Source: JBDTSW01 sp963782605
Lineage (GTDB): Bacteria; Actinomycetota; Thermoleophilia; Solirubrobacterales; 70-9
Assembly (NCBI GenBank): GCA_963782605.1
Contig: CAWAKK010000010.1
Location: 62,001 to 126,000 of the forward strand
Direction: 5' to 3'
DNA: 64,000 nucleotides
Both the position numbers and the translations under genes were made by a program. Numbering within the stretch: the stretch's first letter is position 1; every line of letters begins with the position of its first letter. Under the pieces are notes generated by a model, which searched no databases, was not told the DNA's origin, and worked only from the letters and a program-made list of their open reading frames with translations. Shown in pieces: positions 8,099-15,922 of this stretch.

Positions 8099-8824
8099 TC
8101 AGACCTCGGGAGCGAGCTTCGGGCGGCGGTCATCGCCCTGAATTGGAAGCTGCGCACACATCTCGAGCAGGCGTGAGACGGTGCGGGCGCCGATCTGCTG
8201 CTCGAGCTCCTGCTCGTCGAGGTTCGTCGTGATCAGCATCGAGCGCTGGGCCTCATAGCGCTCGTTCACGATCGAGTAGAGCTGCTCCAACACCCACTCC
8301 GACTGCTTCTCCGCGCCCAGGTCGTCGACGTGGAGCAGGTCGATCGAGGTAAGGCGCTCGAAGAGCTGCGGATAGGAGTCACCTATGTAGTCGTCGCTGA
8401 AGGTCGCCCGGATGCGGGTGAGGAGCTTGGGCAACGAGTAGATGGCGACGCTGCGGCCGGCCTCGATCGCCGTCTTCGAGACCAGCATCGCGACCGAGGT
8501 CTTGCCGTTGCCAACGGGGCCGCTCAGCCACAGGCCGCGGCCCTCGTCGACCATCGCGTCGACGTCGCCGATCAGCTTCTCGATGACGCCGAGGACAGTC
8601 GAGCTGAGCCCGTCGTTTCGCAGCAGGTCGAGGCTGACGTCGCGGTAGCGCTTGGGAATCGCCGAGTTGATCCCGCGCACCCGCCGGCGCTGCATCCGGG
8701 TCTCGCGACAGCGGCAGGGGCGCGCGACGTTCTCAGGACCCAGAATCCACCCCGACCCGTCGCACTCGGCGAACGGGCACGCCGCCCGGGCATCGCCGTC
8801 GATCGCTCGCAGGGGTGCAGCCAT
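8099..8824 (-). CDS. DnaC/DnaI-like AAA+ ATPase, probable helicase loader
   Basis: 241 residues. The N-terminus has a cysteine cluster (C16, C21, C37, C39) in the form C-x4-C-x-G-x-G and C-R-C, as in zinc-binding DnaC/primosomal-type proteins. Walker A is GPVGNGKT at 102-109 and Walker B is LLHVDDLGAE; SMLITTNL is a sensor-1-like segment. The start is three bases beyond the dnaB stop, so the two genes are tightly coupled, which supports a role in loading or remodelling DnaB. An IstB-like transposition helper is unlikely because no transposase is present. Confidence 0.85.
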   Translation of the reverse strand: MAAPLRAIDGDARAACPFAECDGSGWILGPENVARPCRCRETRMQRRRVRGINSAIPKRYRDVSLDLLRNDGLSSTVLGVIEKLIGDVDAMVDEGRGLWLSGPVGNGKTSVAMLVSKTAIEAGRSVAIYSLPKLLTRIRATFSDDYIGDSYPQLFERLTSIDLLHVDDLGAEKQSEWVLEQLYSIVNERYEAQRSMLITTNLDEQELEQQIGARTVSRLLEMCAQLPIQGDDRRPKLAPEV

Positions 8825-8827
8825 GGG

Positions 8828-10234
8828 CTAGAACTCGTCCGCCACGTCGGCCAGCGGCGGTCCCTCGCCCGGCCGCTGCTCGACGGGCCGCTCGGAGCCG
8901 CTATGCGCCTTGTCGACGAAGCGGGGGTACTGATCGAGGAAGACCATGTCGACCTTCCCCGTCGGCCCGTTGCGGTGCTTGGCGATGATCAGCTCGGCCT
9001 CGGAGGGATCGGCGTCATCGTTGTAGACGTGATCGCGGTAGATGAAGCCGACGACGTCCGAGTCCTGTTCGAGCGACCCAGACTCACGAAGGTCCGACAG
9101 CATCGGCCGCTTGTCCGGGCGCAGCTCCGGTGCCCGCGAGAGCTGCGAGAGGGCCAGTACCGGGACGTCCAGCTCGCGCGCCAGGATCTTGAGCCCGCGT
9201 GAGAACTGGCCGACCTGCTCGACGCGGTTGATCCGCGAGTCCTCCGCCCGCATCAGCTGCATGTAGTCGACGATCACGAGGCCGAGGCCGCCCTCGGAGG
9301 AGTGGAGCCGACGGGCCTTGGCGCGGAGATCGAGAAGGCTCAGGTCGGAGGAGTCGTCGAGCCAAAGTGGCGCGCTCTCGAGCTCGTTGCACGCACGGAC
9401 GACGCGCGGCCAGTCGCGCTGGGAGACCTTGCCCTTGCGGAGCCGGTCGTTGGGAATGCGCGAGCGGCAGGCGATGAAGCGATGCGCCAACTCGGCCTCC
9501 GACATCTCCAGCGAGAAGAAGGCGACCGGCGTGTTCTGCTTGGCCGCCACGTTCTCGGCGATGTTGCACACGAGCGCCGACTTTCCGATTGAGGGGCGGG
9601 CGGCGATGATGATCAGGTTGCCGGGCTGAAACCCGCCGAGCTTGTCGTCAAGGTCGCGAAAGCCCGATGGGGTGCCGGTCAGCTCGCGATCGCCCTTGGC
9701 AAGCGCCTCGAGGCGATCGATCTCGTCCTCGAGGACATCAGCCACCTTCCGGAAGTCGCTTGCGCGATCCTCGTAGGCGACCTTGAAGAGGATGCGCTCG
9801 GCCTCCTCGACGAGCTGCGTCGGCTCGCCCTCGCGTTCGTGGACCGACTGCTGGATCCGGTGCGAGGCGTTCAGCAGGCGCCGGAGCAGAGCGTTCTGCT
9901 TGACGATCTGGGCGTAGTGGCGGGCGTTGCCCGGGGCGGGGACGGCGCTCGGGAGCTGGGTTACGGCCTCACGACCCCCCGCCTCGGCCAGCTCACCTGA
10001 CTGCGTCAGGAGCTCGGCGACGCTGATCGAATCGACCGGGTCGCCCCGCTCGTAGAGCCGCTTGATCGCGCCGAAGACGATTCGGTGCCGCTCACGGTAG
10101 AAGTCCTCGTCGTGCAGGCGAACATCGAGGATCACGGGCGTGATGGCCCCCTCGGAGACCATCATGGCGCCCAGCACCGACTCCTCAGCCTGGAGGTTCT
10201 GAGGAGGAACGTGTGCTGTATCCGCTGCTGCCAT
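8828..10234 (-). CDS. dnaB: Replicative DNA helicase DnaB
   Basis: 468 residues with no intein. The N-terminal domain begins PPQNLQAEESVLGAMM. The RecA-like C-terminal domain has the Walker A region IAARPSIGKSAL, FSLEMSEAELAHRFIA, and VIVDYMQLM as Walker B, followed by SRGLKILARELDVPVLALSQLSR. It unwinds DNA at the replication fork as a hexamer. It is downstream of the rpsF-ssb-rpsR-rplI group, as in many actinobacteria, but here a START-like gene and an opposed DHFR-like gene separate them. The ATG at 10234 faces a 260-base intergenic region shared with the DHFR-like gene. Confidence 0.97.
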   Translation of the reverse strand: MAAADTAHVPPQNLQAEESVLGAMMVSEGAITPVILDVRLHDEDFYRERHRIVFGAIKRLYERGDPVDSISVAELLTQSGELAEAGGREAVTQLPSAVPAPGNARHYAQIVKQNALLRRLLNASHRIQQSVHEREGEPTQLVEEAERILFKVAYEDRASDFRKVADVLEDEIDRLEALAKGDRELTGTPSGFRDLDDKLGGFQPGNLIIIAARPSIGKSALVCNIAENVAAKQNTPVAFFSLEMSEAELAHRFIACRSRIPNDRLRKGKVSQRDWPRVVRACNELESAPLWLDDSSDLSLLDLRAKARRLHSSEGGLGLVIVDYMQLMRAEDSRINRVEQVGQFSRGLKILARELDVPVLALSQLSRAPELRPDKRPMLSDLRESGSLEQDSDVVGFIYRDHVYNDDADPSEAELIIAKHRNGPTGKVDMVFLDQYPRFVDKAHSGSERPVEQRPGEGPPLADVADEF

Positions 10235-10367
10235 CTACGTCTATTAGAGGGCCGGCGGCGGCGGAACTCGGCCCCCACATCCCTCGGCAGCCAGACAACC
10301 ACAGGTGCGCCGGTGCCGCGAGGGGCGAAGGCGGGTTTTGCGGCGACTACGCGCAGAGGGGCGATCA

Positions 10368-10414
10368 GCGATGGTCGCGTTAACCGTAATAGTTGCGGCT
10401 AACTCGACCATCGC
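10368..10414. repeat. 19-bp near-perfect inverted repeat in dnaB/DHFR intergenic region
   Basis: Left arm 10368-10386 and right arm 10396-10414 are complementary at 17 of 19 positions, separated by a 9-base AT-richer spacer. The outer ten pairs (GCGATGGTCG with CGACCATCGC) are perfect. It lies about 80 bases upstream of the DHFR-like GTG and about 135 bases upstream of dnaB. There is no T-run on either side, so an intrinsic terminator is unlikely; an operator or structured leader is more likely. Confidence 0.7.
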
Positions 10415-10494
10415 GGCAAATCCGCCACCGATGAGTCAAACACCCCGCCTCGGTCTAGTTCCTGAGAGAGAGATATCTACGAAGGAGAAGAGCA

Positions 10495-11052
10495 GTGGGC
10501 AAGGTCAGCTATTCGATGGGGGTCTCGCTTGATGGCTATCTCGAGGACGCCGACGGCAACTTCGACTGGTCGCGGCCGGATGCGGAGCTTCATCGAATGG
10601 CCAATGAGGAGGCGCGGCAGAGTGCCGCCTTCCTCTTTGGACGTGATCTGTACGAGCTCATGGAGGGGTACTGGCCCGCTGCTGACGGCCGAGAGGACCT
10701 GCCGGAGATCGAGGCCGATTTTGCCCGGATCTACGTGTCCACCCCTCGGATCGTCTTCTCCGACACCCTCAAACACGCCGCGGACGGGGTCCGACTCGTG
10801 CGCAGCGGTGACGCCATCGCTGAGGTCACGCGGCTCAAGGAAGAGACCGAGGGTCTTCTGGCCGTCGGCGGCGCCGGCCTTGCCTCGTCACTGATCGACC
10901 TGATCGACGAGTTCCGCCTCTTCGTCCACCCGATCCTCGTGGGTGGCGGCAAGCGCTTCTTCCCGCCGGTCTCGGAGAAGTTGACCTTGCGCCTCGCTGA
11001 GAACCGAACCCTCTCCTCGGGCGCCATCTACCTGCGGTACGAGCGGGCGTAG
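10495..11052 (+). CDS. Dihydrofolate reductase family (RibD C-terminal-like) protein
   Basis: 185 residues from GTG, preceded by a strong GAAGGAGA ribosome-binding site. The N-terminal YSMGVSLDGYLEDADGNFDW and FGRDLYELMEGYW segments, and the C-terminal VGGAGLASSLIDLIDEFRLF and PILVGGGKRFFP segments, are typical of the stand-alone RibD_C/DHFR-like reductases. These bind NADPH, but most members have no proven substrate and are not the folate enzyme FolA. It is the only plus-strand gene inside an otherwise minus-strand replication/ribosomal block, which hints at later insertion. Confidence 0.88.
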   Translation: MGKVSYSMGVSLDGYLEDADGNFDWSRPDAELHRMANEEARQSAAFLFGRDLYELMEGYWPAADGREDLPEIEADFARIYVSTPRIVFSDTLKHAADGVRLVRSGDAIAEVTRLKEETEGLLAVGGAGLASSLIDLIDEFRLFVHPILVGGGKRFFPPVSEKLTLRLAENRTLSSGAIYLRYERA

Positions 11053-11120
11053 CCCGAGCGGAGACGAGCGTCTTCACTCGGGCGATCTCCGAACCGTGAG
11101 TGTCGCCGCCCGGTACATCC

Positions 11121-11567
11121 TCACACGGAAGACGCCCGGCGCTCCGCTTCCGCCTTCAAGTCCGAGAGGACCGAAGCGATGCCCTTGTCCAGGGTCCGCC
11201 GGCTGTATCCCTTGAACAGGCTCGCTATCAGACCCTCCCAGGACTCCTCCGAGCGCGCGAGCGTCCCACCGTCGGCATGGTCGAAGCGAAAGACGTGGAT
11301 CGCCGTGATACCCATGGTCTTGCCCGTCCACGCGATCTCCTGCGGTGGATCCACCACCTGCAACGTCGATGTGAGCGAGACCCCGCCGGCCTTCCAGCGA
11401 AAGACCGTGCCCGGTTCGACCGTTCCCTGGAGACTCACCGATTTCACGTCCTTGTTCCACGCCGGCCAGTCGCCGATCGAAGAGATCACCGAGAACACGA
11501 GCTCGGGGCTTGCCTCAATCAACGTCTCGCCCGTCGCCGTGGCCGGCGCGGAGCGATTGATATCCAC
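11121..11567 (-). CDS. SRPBCC (START/polyketide cyclase-like) family protein
   Basis: 148 residues. The pattern is that of the SRPBCC helix-grip fold: an early strand GETLIEASPELVFSVISSIGDWPAWN, the typical P-x-x-V-F-x-V-x-x-D-x-x-x-W-x-x-W pattern, then GTVFRWKAGGVSLTSTLQVVDPPQEIAWTG split over strands, and a long C-terminal helix. Such proteins bind hydrophobic ligands in a deep pocket; the ligand is unknown. It is 55 bases downstream of rplI on the same strand and convergent with the DHFR-like gene. Confidence 0.8.
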   Translation of the reverse strand: MDINRSAPATATGETLIEASPELVFSVISSIGDWPAWNKDVKSVSLQGTVEPGTVFRWKAGGVSLTSTLQVVDPPQEIAWTGKTMGITAIHVFRFDHADGGTLARSEESWEGLIASLFKGYSRRTLDKGIASVLSDLKAEAERRASSV

Positions 11568-11622
11568 GGGGCCGACTATAGGCAGCAGGCCTCGGCTGAG
11601 GACCAGGCTGCGCGCCTACCGC

Positions 11623-12075
11623 TTACTTCTGCTCGGCGACGATCGTCTTGACCCGGGCGGTTTCGCCACCGCTCACCTCGACCTCGACCAAGTAGGTGCC
11701 GATCTCGCGGATCGGGTCGTCGAGGCGGATCTTCTTGCGGTCGACGCGGATGCCGCGGGCCGCGGAGATCGCGTCCGCGATCTCGCTCGACGTGACGGAG
11801 CCGAAGAGCCGGCCGTCCTCGCCGGCGCGGTGCTGGATCGTGAGCACGGTCTTCGAGAGGAGCGCGGCGGTCTCGCCAGCGCGGGCGGCGGCTTCCTCCG
11901 CGGCCTTCTCGGCGCGCTCCTTCTGCCGCTGTGCGGCTTCGAGAGCGGCGTCGGTGGCCGGCTGGGCCAGCTTGCGCGGCAGCAGATAGTTGCGCAGGTA
12001 GCCCGGAGAGACGTCTACGGCTGTGCCGGCCTCGCCCAGATCGGGCACGTCCTTTAAGAGGATGGCCTGCGCCAC
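11623..12075 (-). CDS. rplI: 50S ribosomal protein bL9
   Basis: 150 residues, full length. The N-terminal rRNA-binding domain (AILLKDVPDLGEAGTAVDV, then PGYLRNYLLPRKLA) is followed by a long charged connecting helix (about residues 42-75, QRQKERAEKAAEEAA) and the C-terminal domain with LFGSVTSSEIADAI. It starts nine bases after rpsR stops, in the conserved rpsF-ssb-rpsR-rplI order, so one transcript is expected. Confidence 0.97.
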   Translation of the reverse strand: MAQAILLKDVPDLGEAGTAVDVSPGYLRNYLLPRKLAQPATDAALEAAQRQKERAEKAAEEAAARAGETAALLSKTVLTIQHRAGEDGRLFGSVTSSEIADAISAARGIRVDRKKIRLDDPIREIGTYLVEVEVSGGETARVKTIVAEQK

Positions 12076-12083
12076 CGTCGCCC

Positions 12084-12374
12084 CTAGCGCTCGCCGACGT
12101 AGGGCAGAAGCGCGATCTCTCGTGCGCGCTTCACGGCCAGCGCGAGCTGCTGCTGATGGCGACGAGAGAGCCCCGTGACGCGGCGGGAGCGGATCTTGCC
12201 GCGGTCGGAGATGAACCGACGCAGCGTCGCCAGATCCTTGTAGTCGATCGTCTCGACGTTGATGCGCGTGTACTTGCGCGGGCGCATGCGGTCGCTGGGA
12301 CCGCGGCGGCGACCGCCGCCCCCGCGCGGGCCGCCCTGCGTGGGAGGCCCGGAGCGCTGCTGCGGGCGGGGCAT
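12084..12374 (-). CDS. rpsR: 30S ribosomal protein bS18
   Basis: 96 residues. The conserved core is IDYKDLATLRRFISDRGKI followed by RSRRVTGLSRRHQQQLALAVKRAREIALLPYV. It has a longer than usual Gly/Arg-rich N-terminal tail (PPTQGGPRGGGGRRRGP) of about 30 residues. It lacks the CxxC pair found in zinc-containing S18 paralogues, so it is the zinc-independent type. It is located between ssb and rplI. The 163 bases up to ssb contain no obvious gene. Confidence 0.97.
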   Translation of the reverse strand: MPRPQQRSGPPTQGGPRGGGGRRRGPSDRMRPRKYTRINVETIDYKDLATLRRFISDRGKIRSRRVTGLSRRHQQQLALAVKRAREIALLPYVGER

Positions 12375-12536
12375 CAGTGAGCTTGCTTTCGGGGCGTCGC
12401 GTTCATCTCAGACGAATCGCGCCGCTCGACGGGCGGCGCGAGATGCGCATGATAGCCGGGCCGAGCCGGTCTCAACCGACCCGGCGCAGCACCACGCCCC
12501 GAGCTGTTCGGCCCCTGCCCGTGTCCGAGCGAGCGC

Positions 12537-13010
12537 CTAGAAGGGGATGTCGTCGTCGGACGACGAGGAAGCCACCGTCGCGGGCTCCGACTCGAAGTCC
12601 GAGGTATCGGCGGGCACGTCCGACTGCGGGGCAAAGCGCTGGCCGCCGCCGTTGTCACCGGAATCACCGCGGCTGCCGAGGAACTGAACGCTGTCGGCGA
12701 TGATCTCGACCGACTGCCGCATTCCGGAGCCATCCTTTGCCTCCCACTCCCGCCACTCGAGGCGACCCTGCACGGCCACCGGACGGCCCTTCGACAGATA
12801 GGTCGCGCAGTTCTCGCCCTGCGCTCCCCAGACCGTCACGTCGAAGTAGTTGGGCTTGTCGACCCAGTTCCCCGACTGATCCTTGCGGCGGCTGTTGACG
12901 GCCACCCGCAGCTTGCATACGGCGGTTCCACTGCCCTCGAGGTGCCGTAGATCGGGGTCCTTCGTGAGGTTTCCCGTCACAACGACCGAATTGATGTTTG
13001 TCGCAGCCAA
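12537..13010 (-). CDS. ssb: Single-stranded DNA-binding protein
   Basis: 157 residues. An N-terminal OB fold starts with INSVVVTGNLTKDPDLRHLE and contains NYFDVTVWGAQGENCATYLSKGRPVAVQGRLEWREWE in pieces. A short flexible linker leads to the acidic tip DDDIPF, the canonical docking motif for SSB-interacting repair and replication proteins. It lies between rpsF and rpsR, as in the standard operon. Confidence 0.97.
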   Translation of the reverse strand: MAATNINSVVVTGNLTKDPDLRHLEGSGTAVCKLRVAVNSRRKDQSGNWVDKPNYFDVTVWGAQGENCATYLSKGRPVAVQGRLEWREWEAKDGSGMRQSVEIIADSVQFLGSRGDSGDNGGGQRFAPQSDVPADTSDFESEPATVASSSSDDDIPF

Positions 13011-13133
13011 AGCTGATCAGCCCTTCCTGAAGCTCGTTGAATCACTTTCCAGTCTAAGGAGCGGGTCGGCGTGCTCTCTCCCCCTCGAGCGAGCGAATGC
13101 GCAAATAGCGGAGTTGGTTTGCCGAGTCGCGAG

Positions 13134-13730
13134 CTAGGACTGCTGCTCGTCGTCCCCAGCGGGGGTTTCCTCCGCGGGGGCCTCGGGCGCAGGGGCCTCC
13201 GGCTCGGGGGGAGGAGCAGCAGGAGCTTCTGGCGCCGCCGGCGCCGTTTTTGTTTCGGCGGCGGGCGCGGGAGCCTCCTGCGGGGCCTCGACCGGCTCGA
13301 CGGGAGCGGCCACGGGCTCGTCGTCGGCGCCTCCACGGGGCCGGCCCCCACGCTGCCCGTCACGGCGGCCGCCGCGCTCAGGCCTGCCGGACGAGAGCGG
13401 CGTCGGTGGGGGAGGCACGACCACCGGGGTGCGCGGGTCGACCTTGAAGAGGCGGAAGCGCAGGACCCCGTCGGCGATCTTCAGGTTGTGGTTGAGCTCG
13501 TCGAGGAGGGGCGCACCTCCGGCCTCGAAGCGAAAGAAGCGATAGTCGGCCTCGGTCCGCTGGCGGATCTCGAAGGCCATCTTGCGCATACCCCAGGCGG
13601 TGTCGTTCTTGATCGCCCCATTTGACTCGATGCGCTTGCGGGCATCGGCGGCGATGGCGTCGCGACGCTCGTCCGGGGCTTCCGGGTCGAGCATCAGAAC
13701 GAGTTCGTATTCGGGCGCAAGCGCAGGCAT
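13134..13730 (-). CDS. rpsF: 30S ribosomal protein bS6 with long Pro/Ala/Glu C-terminal extension
   Basis: 198 residues from the ATG at 13730. Residues 1-100 are bS6: YELVLMLDPEAPDERRDAI, then WGMRKMAFEIRQRTEADYRFF and ILRFRL-type strands. After residue 105 comes an Arg/Gly patch (RPERGGRRDGQRGGRPRGG) and then about 75 residues of Ala/Pro/Glu repeats, roughly doubling the normal length. A longer upstream start (14003) was rejected because it would cross the promoter and the divergent gene at 13830. It is first in the rpsF-ssb-rpsR-rplI group. The tail is probably disordered; its role is unknown. Confidence 0.95.
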   Translation of the reverse strand: MPALAPEYELVLMLDPEAPDERRDAIAADARKRIESNGAIKNDTAWGMRKMAFEIRQRTEADYRFFRFEAGGAPLLDELNHNLKIADGVLRFRLFKVDPRTPVVVPPPPTPLSSGRPERGGRRDGQRGGRPRGGADDEPVAAPVEPVEAPQEAPAPAAETKTAPAAPEAPAAPPPEPEAPAPEAPAEETPAGDDEQQS

Positions 13731-13741
13731 TTCGCGGGCCG

Positions 13742-13770
13742 AATATAGCGGAGCGGTTTTCGCCCACCAA
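13742..13770 (-). promoter_or_regulatory. Probable housekeeping promoter of rpsF, near-leaderless
   Basis: On the minus strand there is TTGGTG (13770-13765), a 17-base spacer, then TATATT (13747-13742), the best sigma-70-type match I noticed in the window. Only 11 bases separate the -10 element from the rpsF ATG, so the transcript would start within about 5 bases of the start codon. No Shine-Dalgarno sequence is present, which agrees with leaderless or near-leaderless translation. Confidence 0.5.
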
Positions 13771-13829
13771 GCGCCCGGAGCCGTTTGAGGCCAGGGGCAC
13801 CACGTCCCGCCGTGGGCTTGTAGTGGGCG

Positions 13830-14315
13830 ATGAAAGGCGGTGGACGAGTGCGGTGGACGCGCGTGGCGAGGCTCGCCGGGTCTGCCGTGGCCTCCGTCGC
13901 GGCGCTCGTCCTTTTCGGCGTGCTCGCAGGAAACGGGGAGCCACCGGCGCTGCCCTCCGACGTCGGCCTGGCCAACCTCACGCCGACGCAGACGCCACTC
14001 CACGCGACCGCCTCATCCCCACCGCGAACCCCACCCAAACCCCGCTCAGATCATCAAGGCGCCCAAGGCGGGCACGAGGAGCCCAAGCGCGACCCGGTGC
14101 ACCCGCCCGAAGATCGCGACGAGCACGAGAGACGGCCCGCAGCCTCCCACCACACCCCCCCGTCTGCCGCGCCTGCCGCGCCGCCACCTCTTCCGGCCCC
14201 GCCCGCCGCGCCGGAGGAGTTCAGTCCGTCGCCAACCTCATACCCGAGCGTGAGCCCTTCGCCGATTCCGCCCACTGACGGAGCGTCGCCACCGGAGTTC
14301 GGCTTCGAGCACTGA
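13830..14315 (+). CDS. Secreted or membrane-anchored proline-rich hypothetical protein
   Basis: 161 residues. A basic N-terminus and one hydrophobic helix (VARLAGSAVASVAALVLFGV, residues about 12-31) act as a signal peptide or anchor. The rest is low-complexity Pro/Ser/Glu/His sequence without a recognisable domain, ending in EFGFEH. It is divergent from rpsF (100 bases between starts) and is followed after 25 bases by the large secreted protein. The compositional bias makes its reality less certain, but the signal segment and the aligned neighbour support it. Confidence 0.5.
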   Translation: MKGGGRVRWTRVARLAGSAVASVAALVLFGVLAGNGEPPALPSDVGLANLTPTQTPLHATASSPPRTPPKPRSDHQGAQGGHEEPKRDPVHPPEDRDEHERRPAASHHTPPSAAPAAPPPLPAPPAAPEEFSPSPTSYPSVSPSPIPPTDGASPPEFGFEH

Positions 14316-14340
14316 CCCGCCCGCGACCAGGAGGCTCTTG

Positions 14341-15909
14341 ATGGAACCACCACGATCCCGAAACCAATCCAGCCTTGGCCGTGGCGTCATCGCGATTGCC
14401 TGGCTGGTCGCGGTCGCCACAACGATCACGATCCTCCTCGTGGTCGCCCAAGCTGCGGAGGGTGGCACCTACGGGGTCGTGCAGTGCCACGTCGGTCACG
14501 ACGCGGGTCATGCGGACATCTCCTTCGACCGCAACTCGGACCACTACAGCTCATCCGCCGATTGCCTCGATGGCAACGGCCTCAGCATCCATCACGAAGG
14601 GCGGCGCAGCTCTCGCGGCCGCTGGGGCGCGTGGAGCGCAGCAACCCCCGAGGGGACCCAGCTGCGGGCCATCAGGGCGAAAGTCGCCGGCACGGCGAGC
14701 GCCGGACACTCGCCTGAGCTATTCGCGAGCCAAACGGCGCGCGGTGGCGCCGCCTTTGGCAGGGCGACCGGCCCTCCACACACCGTCCGCTGGCGCGGCG
14801 CCGACGCCGATGGCTTCACTGCACGGCTTCGCTGCGAGCGGGCAAGCTGCGGAAGGGGTGCTGGCGCGAAACTCGTCCTGCGTCGCATCGCCATGCGGCT
14901 CGTCGACACGGTCGCGCCCGACATCGAGCCCGCTGGCCCGCTCGCGGAGCCCTCAACCCGCCGGGGCACCCAGATACTGGCGCCGAAGGTCGAGGACGTC
15001 GGCGGCGGCGTGCGGCAGGTCTTCGTGGCGGTAAACGATGAGCCCGTGGCGGCTCGCCGGCTGGCCTGCCAGCTTCGCCACGGGCTCGCAACGCGGCTCG
15101 AACCCTGTCCGCGAAGCGCAGAACCGGCCTTCAAGCTCAACACGAAGGCGGATCCGTTCCAGCAGGGCAAAAACCGCCTGCGAGTGTGCGCCGTCGACCT
15201 GGCCACAGGCAGGCACAGCACCGCTCGCAACCGAGACTGCGCCTCGCGGCGGGTGCGCGTCGACAACGAATGTCCTGTCGATCACGCCGCCGCCGCGGGT
15301 GAGCTGGAGGCGCGGCTCGCCGGCGCCGGCCGTCGCGCCACAATCCCGCACGGACGCGACGCGAGGGTGGTGGGGCGTCTCACCGACGCCTCGGGGGAGG
15401 GCATCGCCCGGGCGGAGGTCTGCATCGCGACCCGAGCTGCGATCAGCGACGCGCTGGAGCGAGTGGTGGCCACGCCCATGACGAGCGCGGACGGCCGCTT
15501 CGCCGCTCATCTCGACTCTGGCCCCAGCCGCGAGGTGCGAATCGCCCACTGGGCGGGTCCCGACCGGGTCGCCGAGCGATACCTGCGCCTTCGGGTGCGC
15601 TCTGCCCCCGGCCTGCGGCTGCGCCCGAAGCGGACCCTGCACAACGGCGAGCGCGTGCGCTTCGCGGTCCGTCTGCACGGTCCGGAAGCCCATGGCCGCC
15701 GCTTTCACATCAAGGTCCGCACACCCGGGGGTTGGTCCTTGCTGCGCACCGCGACCACTAACCGCGCGGGGCGCTGGAACGGGCGCTACCGCTTCCACGC
15801 GACGACGGGTCGACGGACCTACCGCTTCCGAGCGCTGGTCCCCCACCAGTCCGGCTACCCCTTCGCCGGAGGTCGTTCGCCGACGAGGAAGGTGCACGTA
15901 CGCGGCTGA
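14341..15909 (+). CDS. Large secreted protein with Ig-like/carboxypeptidase-regulatory-like repeats
   Basis: 522 residues; an AGGAGG site six bases upstream selects ATG 14341 over TTG 14338. A signal anchor (VIAIAWLVAVATTITILLVV) is followed by a Cys-containing N-terminal domain (YGVVQCHVGHD). Two later beta-sandwich-like segments follow, one with RVVGRLTDASGEGIARAEVCI, resembling carboxypeptidase-regulatory-like modules, and one with YRFHATTGRRTYRFRALVPHQSGYPFAGG, a common C-terminal module in Thermoleophilia secreted proteins. No catalytic motif is seen. A role on the cell surface is inferred only from export and modules. Confidence 0.7.
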   Translation: MEPPRSRNQSSLGRGVIAIAWLVAVATTITILLVVAQAAEGGTYGVVQCHVGHDAGHADISFDRNSDHYSSSADCLDGNGLSIHHEGRRSSRGRWGAWSAATPEGTQLRAIRAKVAGTASAGHSPELFASQTARGGAAFGRATGPPHTVRWRGADADGFTARLRCERASCGRGAGAKLVLRRIAMRLVDTVAPDIEPAGPLAEPSTRRGTQILAPKVEDVGGGVRQVFVAVNDEPVAARRLACQLRHGLATRLEPCPRSAEPAFKLNTKADPFQQGKNRLRVCAVDLATGRHSTARNRDCASRRVRVDNECPVDHAAAAGELEARLAGAGRRATIPHGRDARVVGRLTDASGEGIARAEVCIATRAAISDALERVVATPMTSADGRFAAHLDSGPSREVRIAHWAGPDRVAERYLRLRVRSAPGLRLRPKRTLHNGERVRFAVRLHGPEAHGRRFHIKVRTPGGWSLLRTATTNRAGRWNGRYRFHATTGRRTYRFRALVPHQSGYPFAGGRSPTRKVHVRG

Positions 15910-15922
15910 GCGCCTCGGCGGC

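Noticed and set aside
8099..8824. IstB-type transposon helper instead of helicase loader
   Set aside because: No transposase, terminal repeats or duplicated target sites are nearby, and the gene is three bases from dnaB.
13731..14003. Longer start for rpsF
   Set aside because: It would include the TTGGTG/TATATT promoter and the divergent secreted protein's start; bS6 proteins begin close to the chosen ATG.
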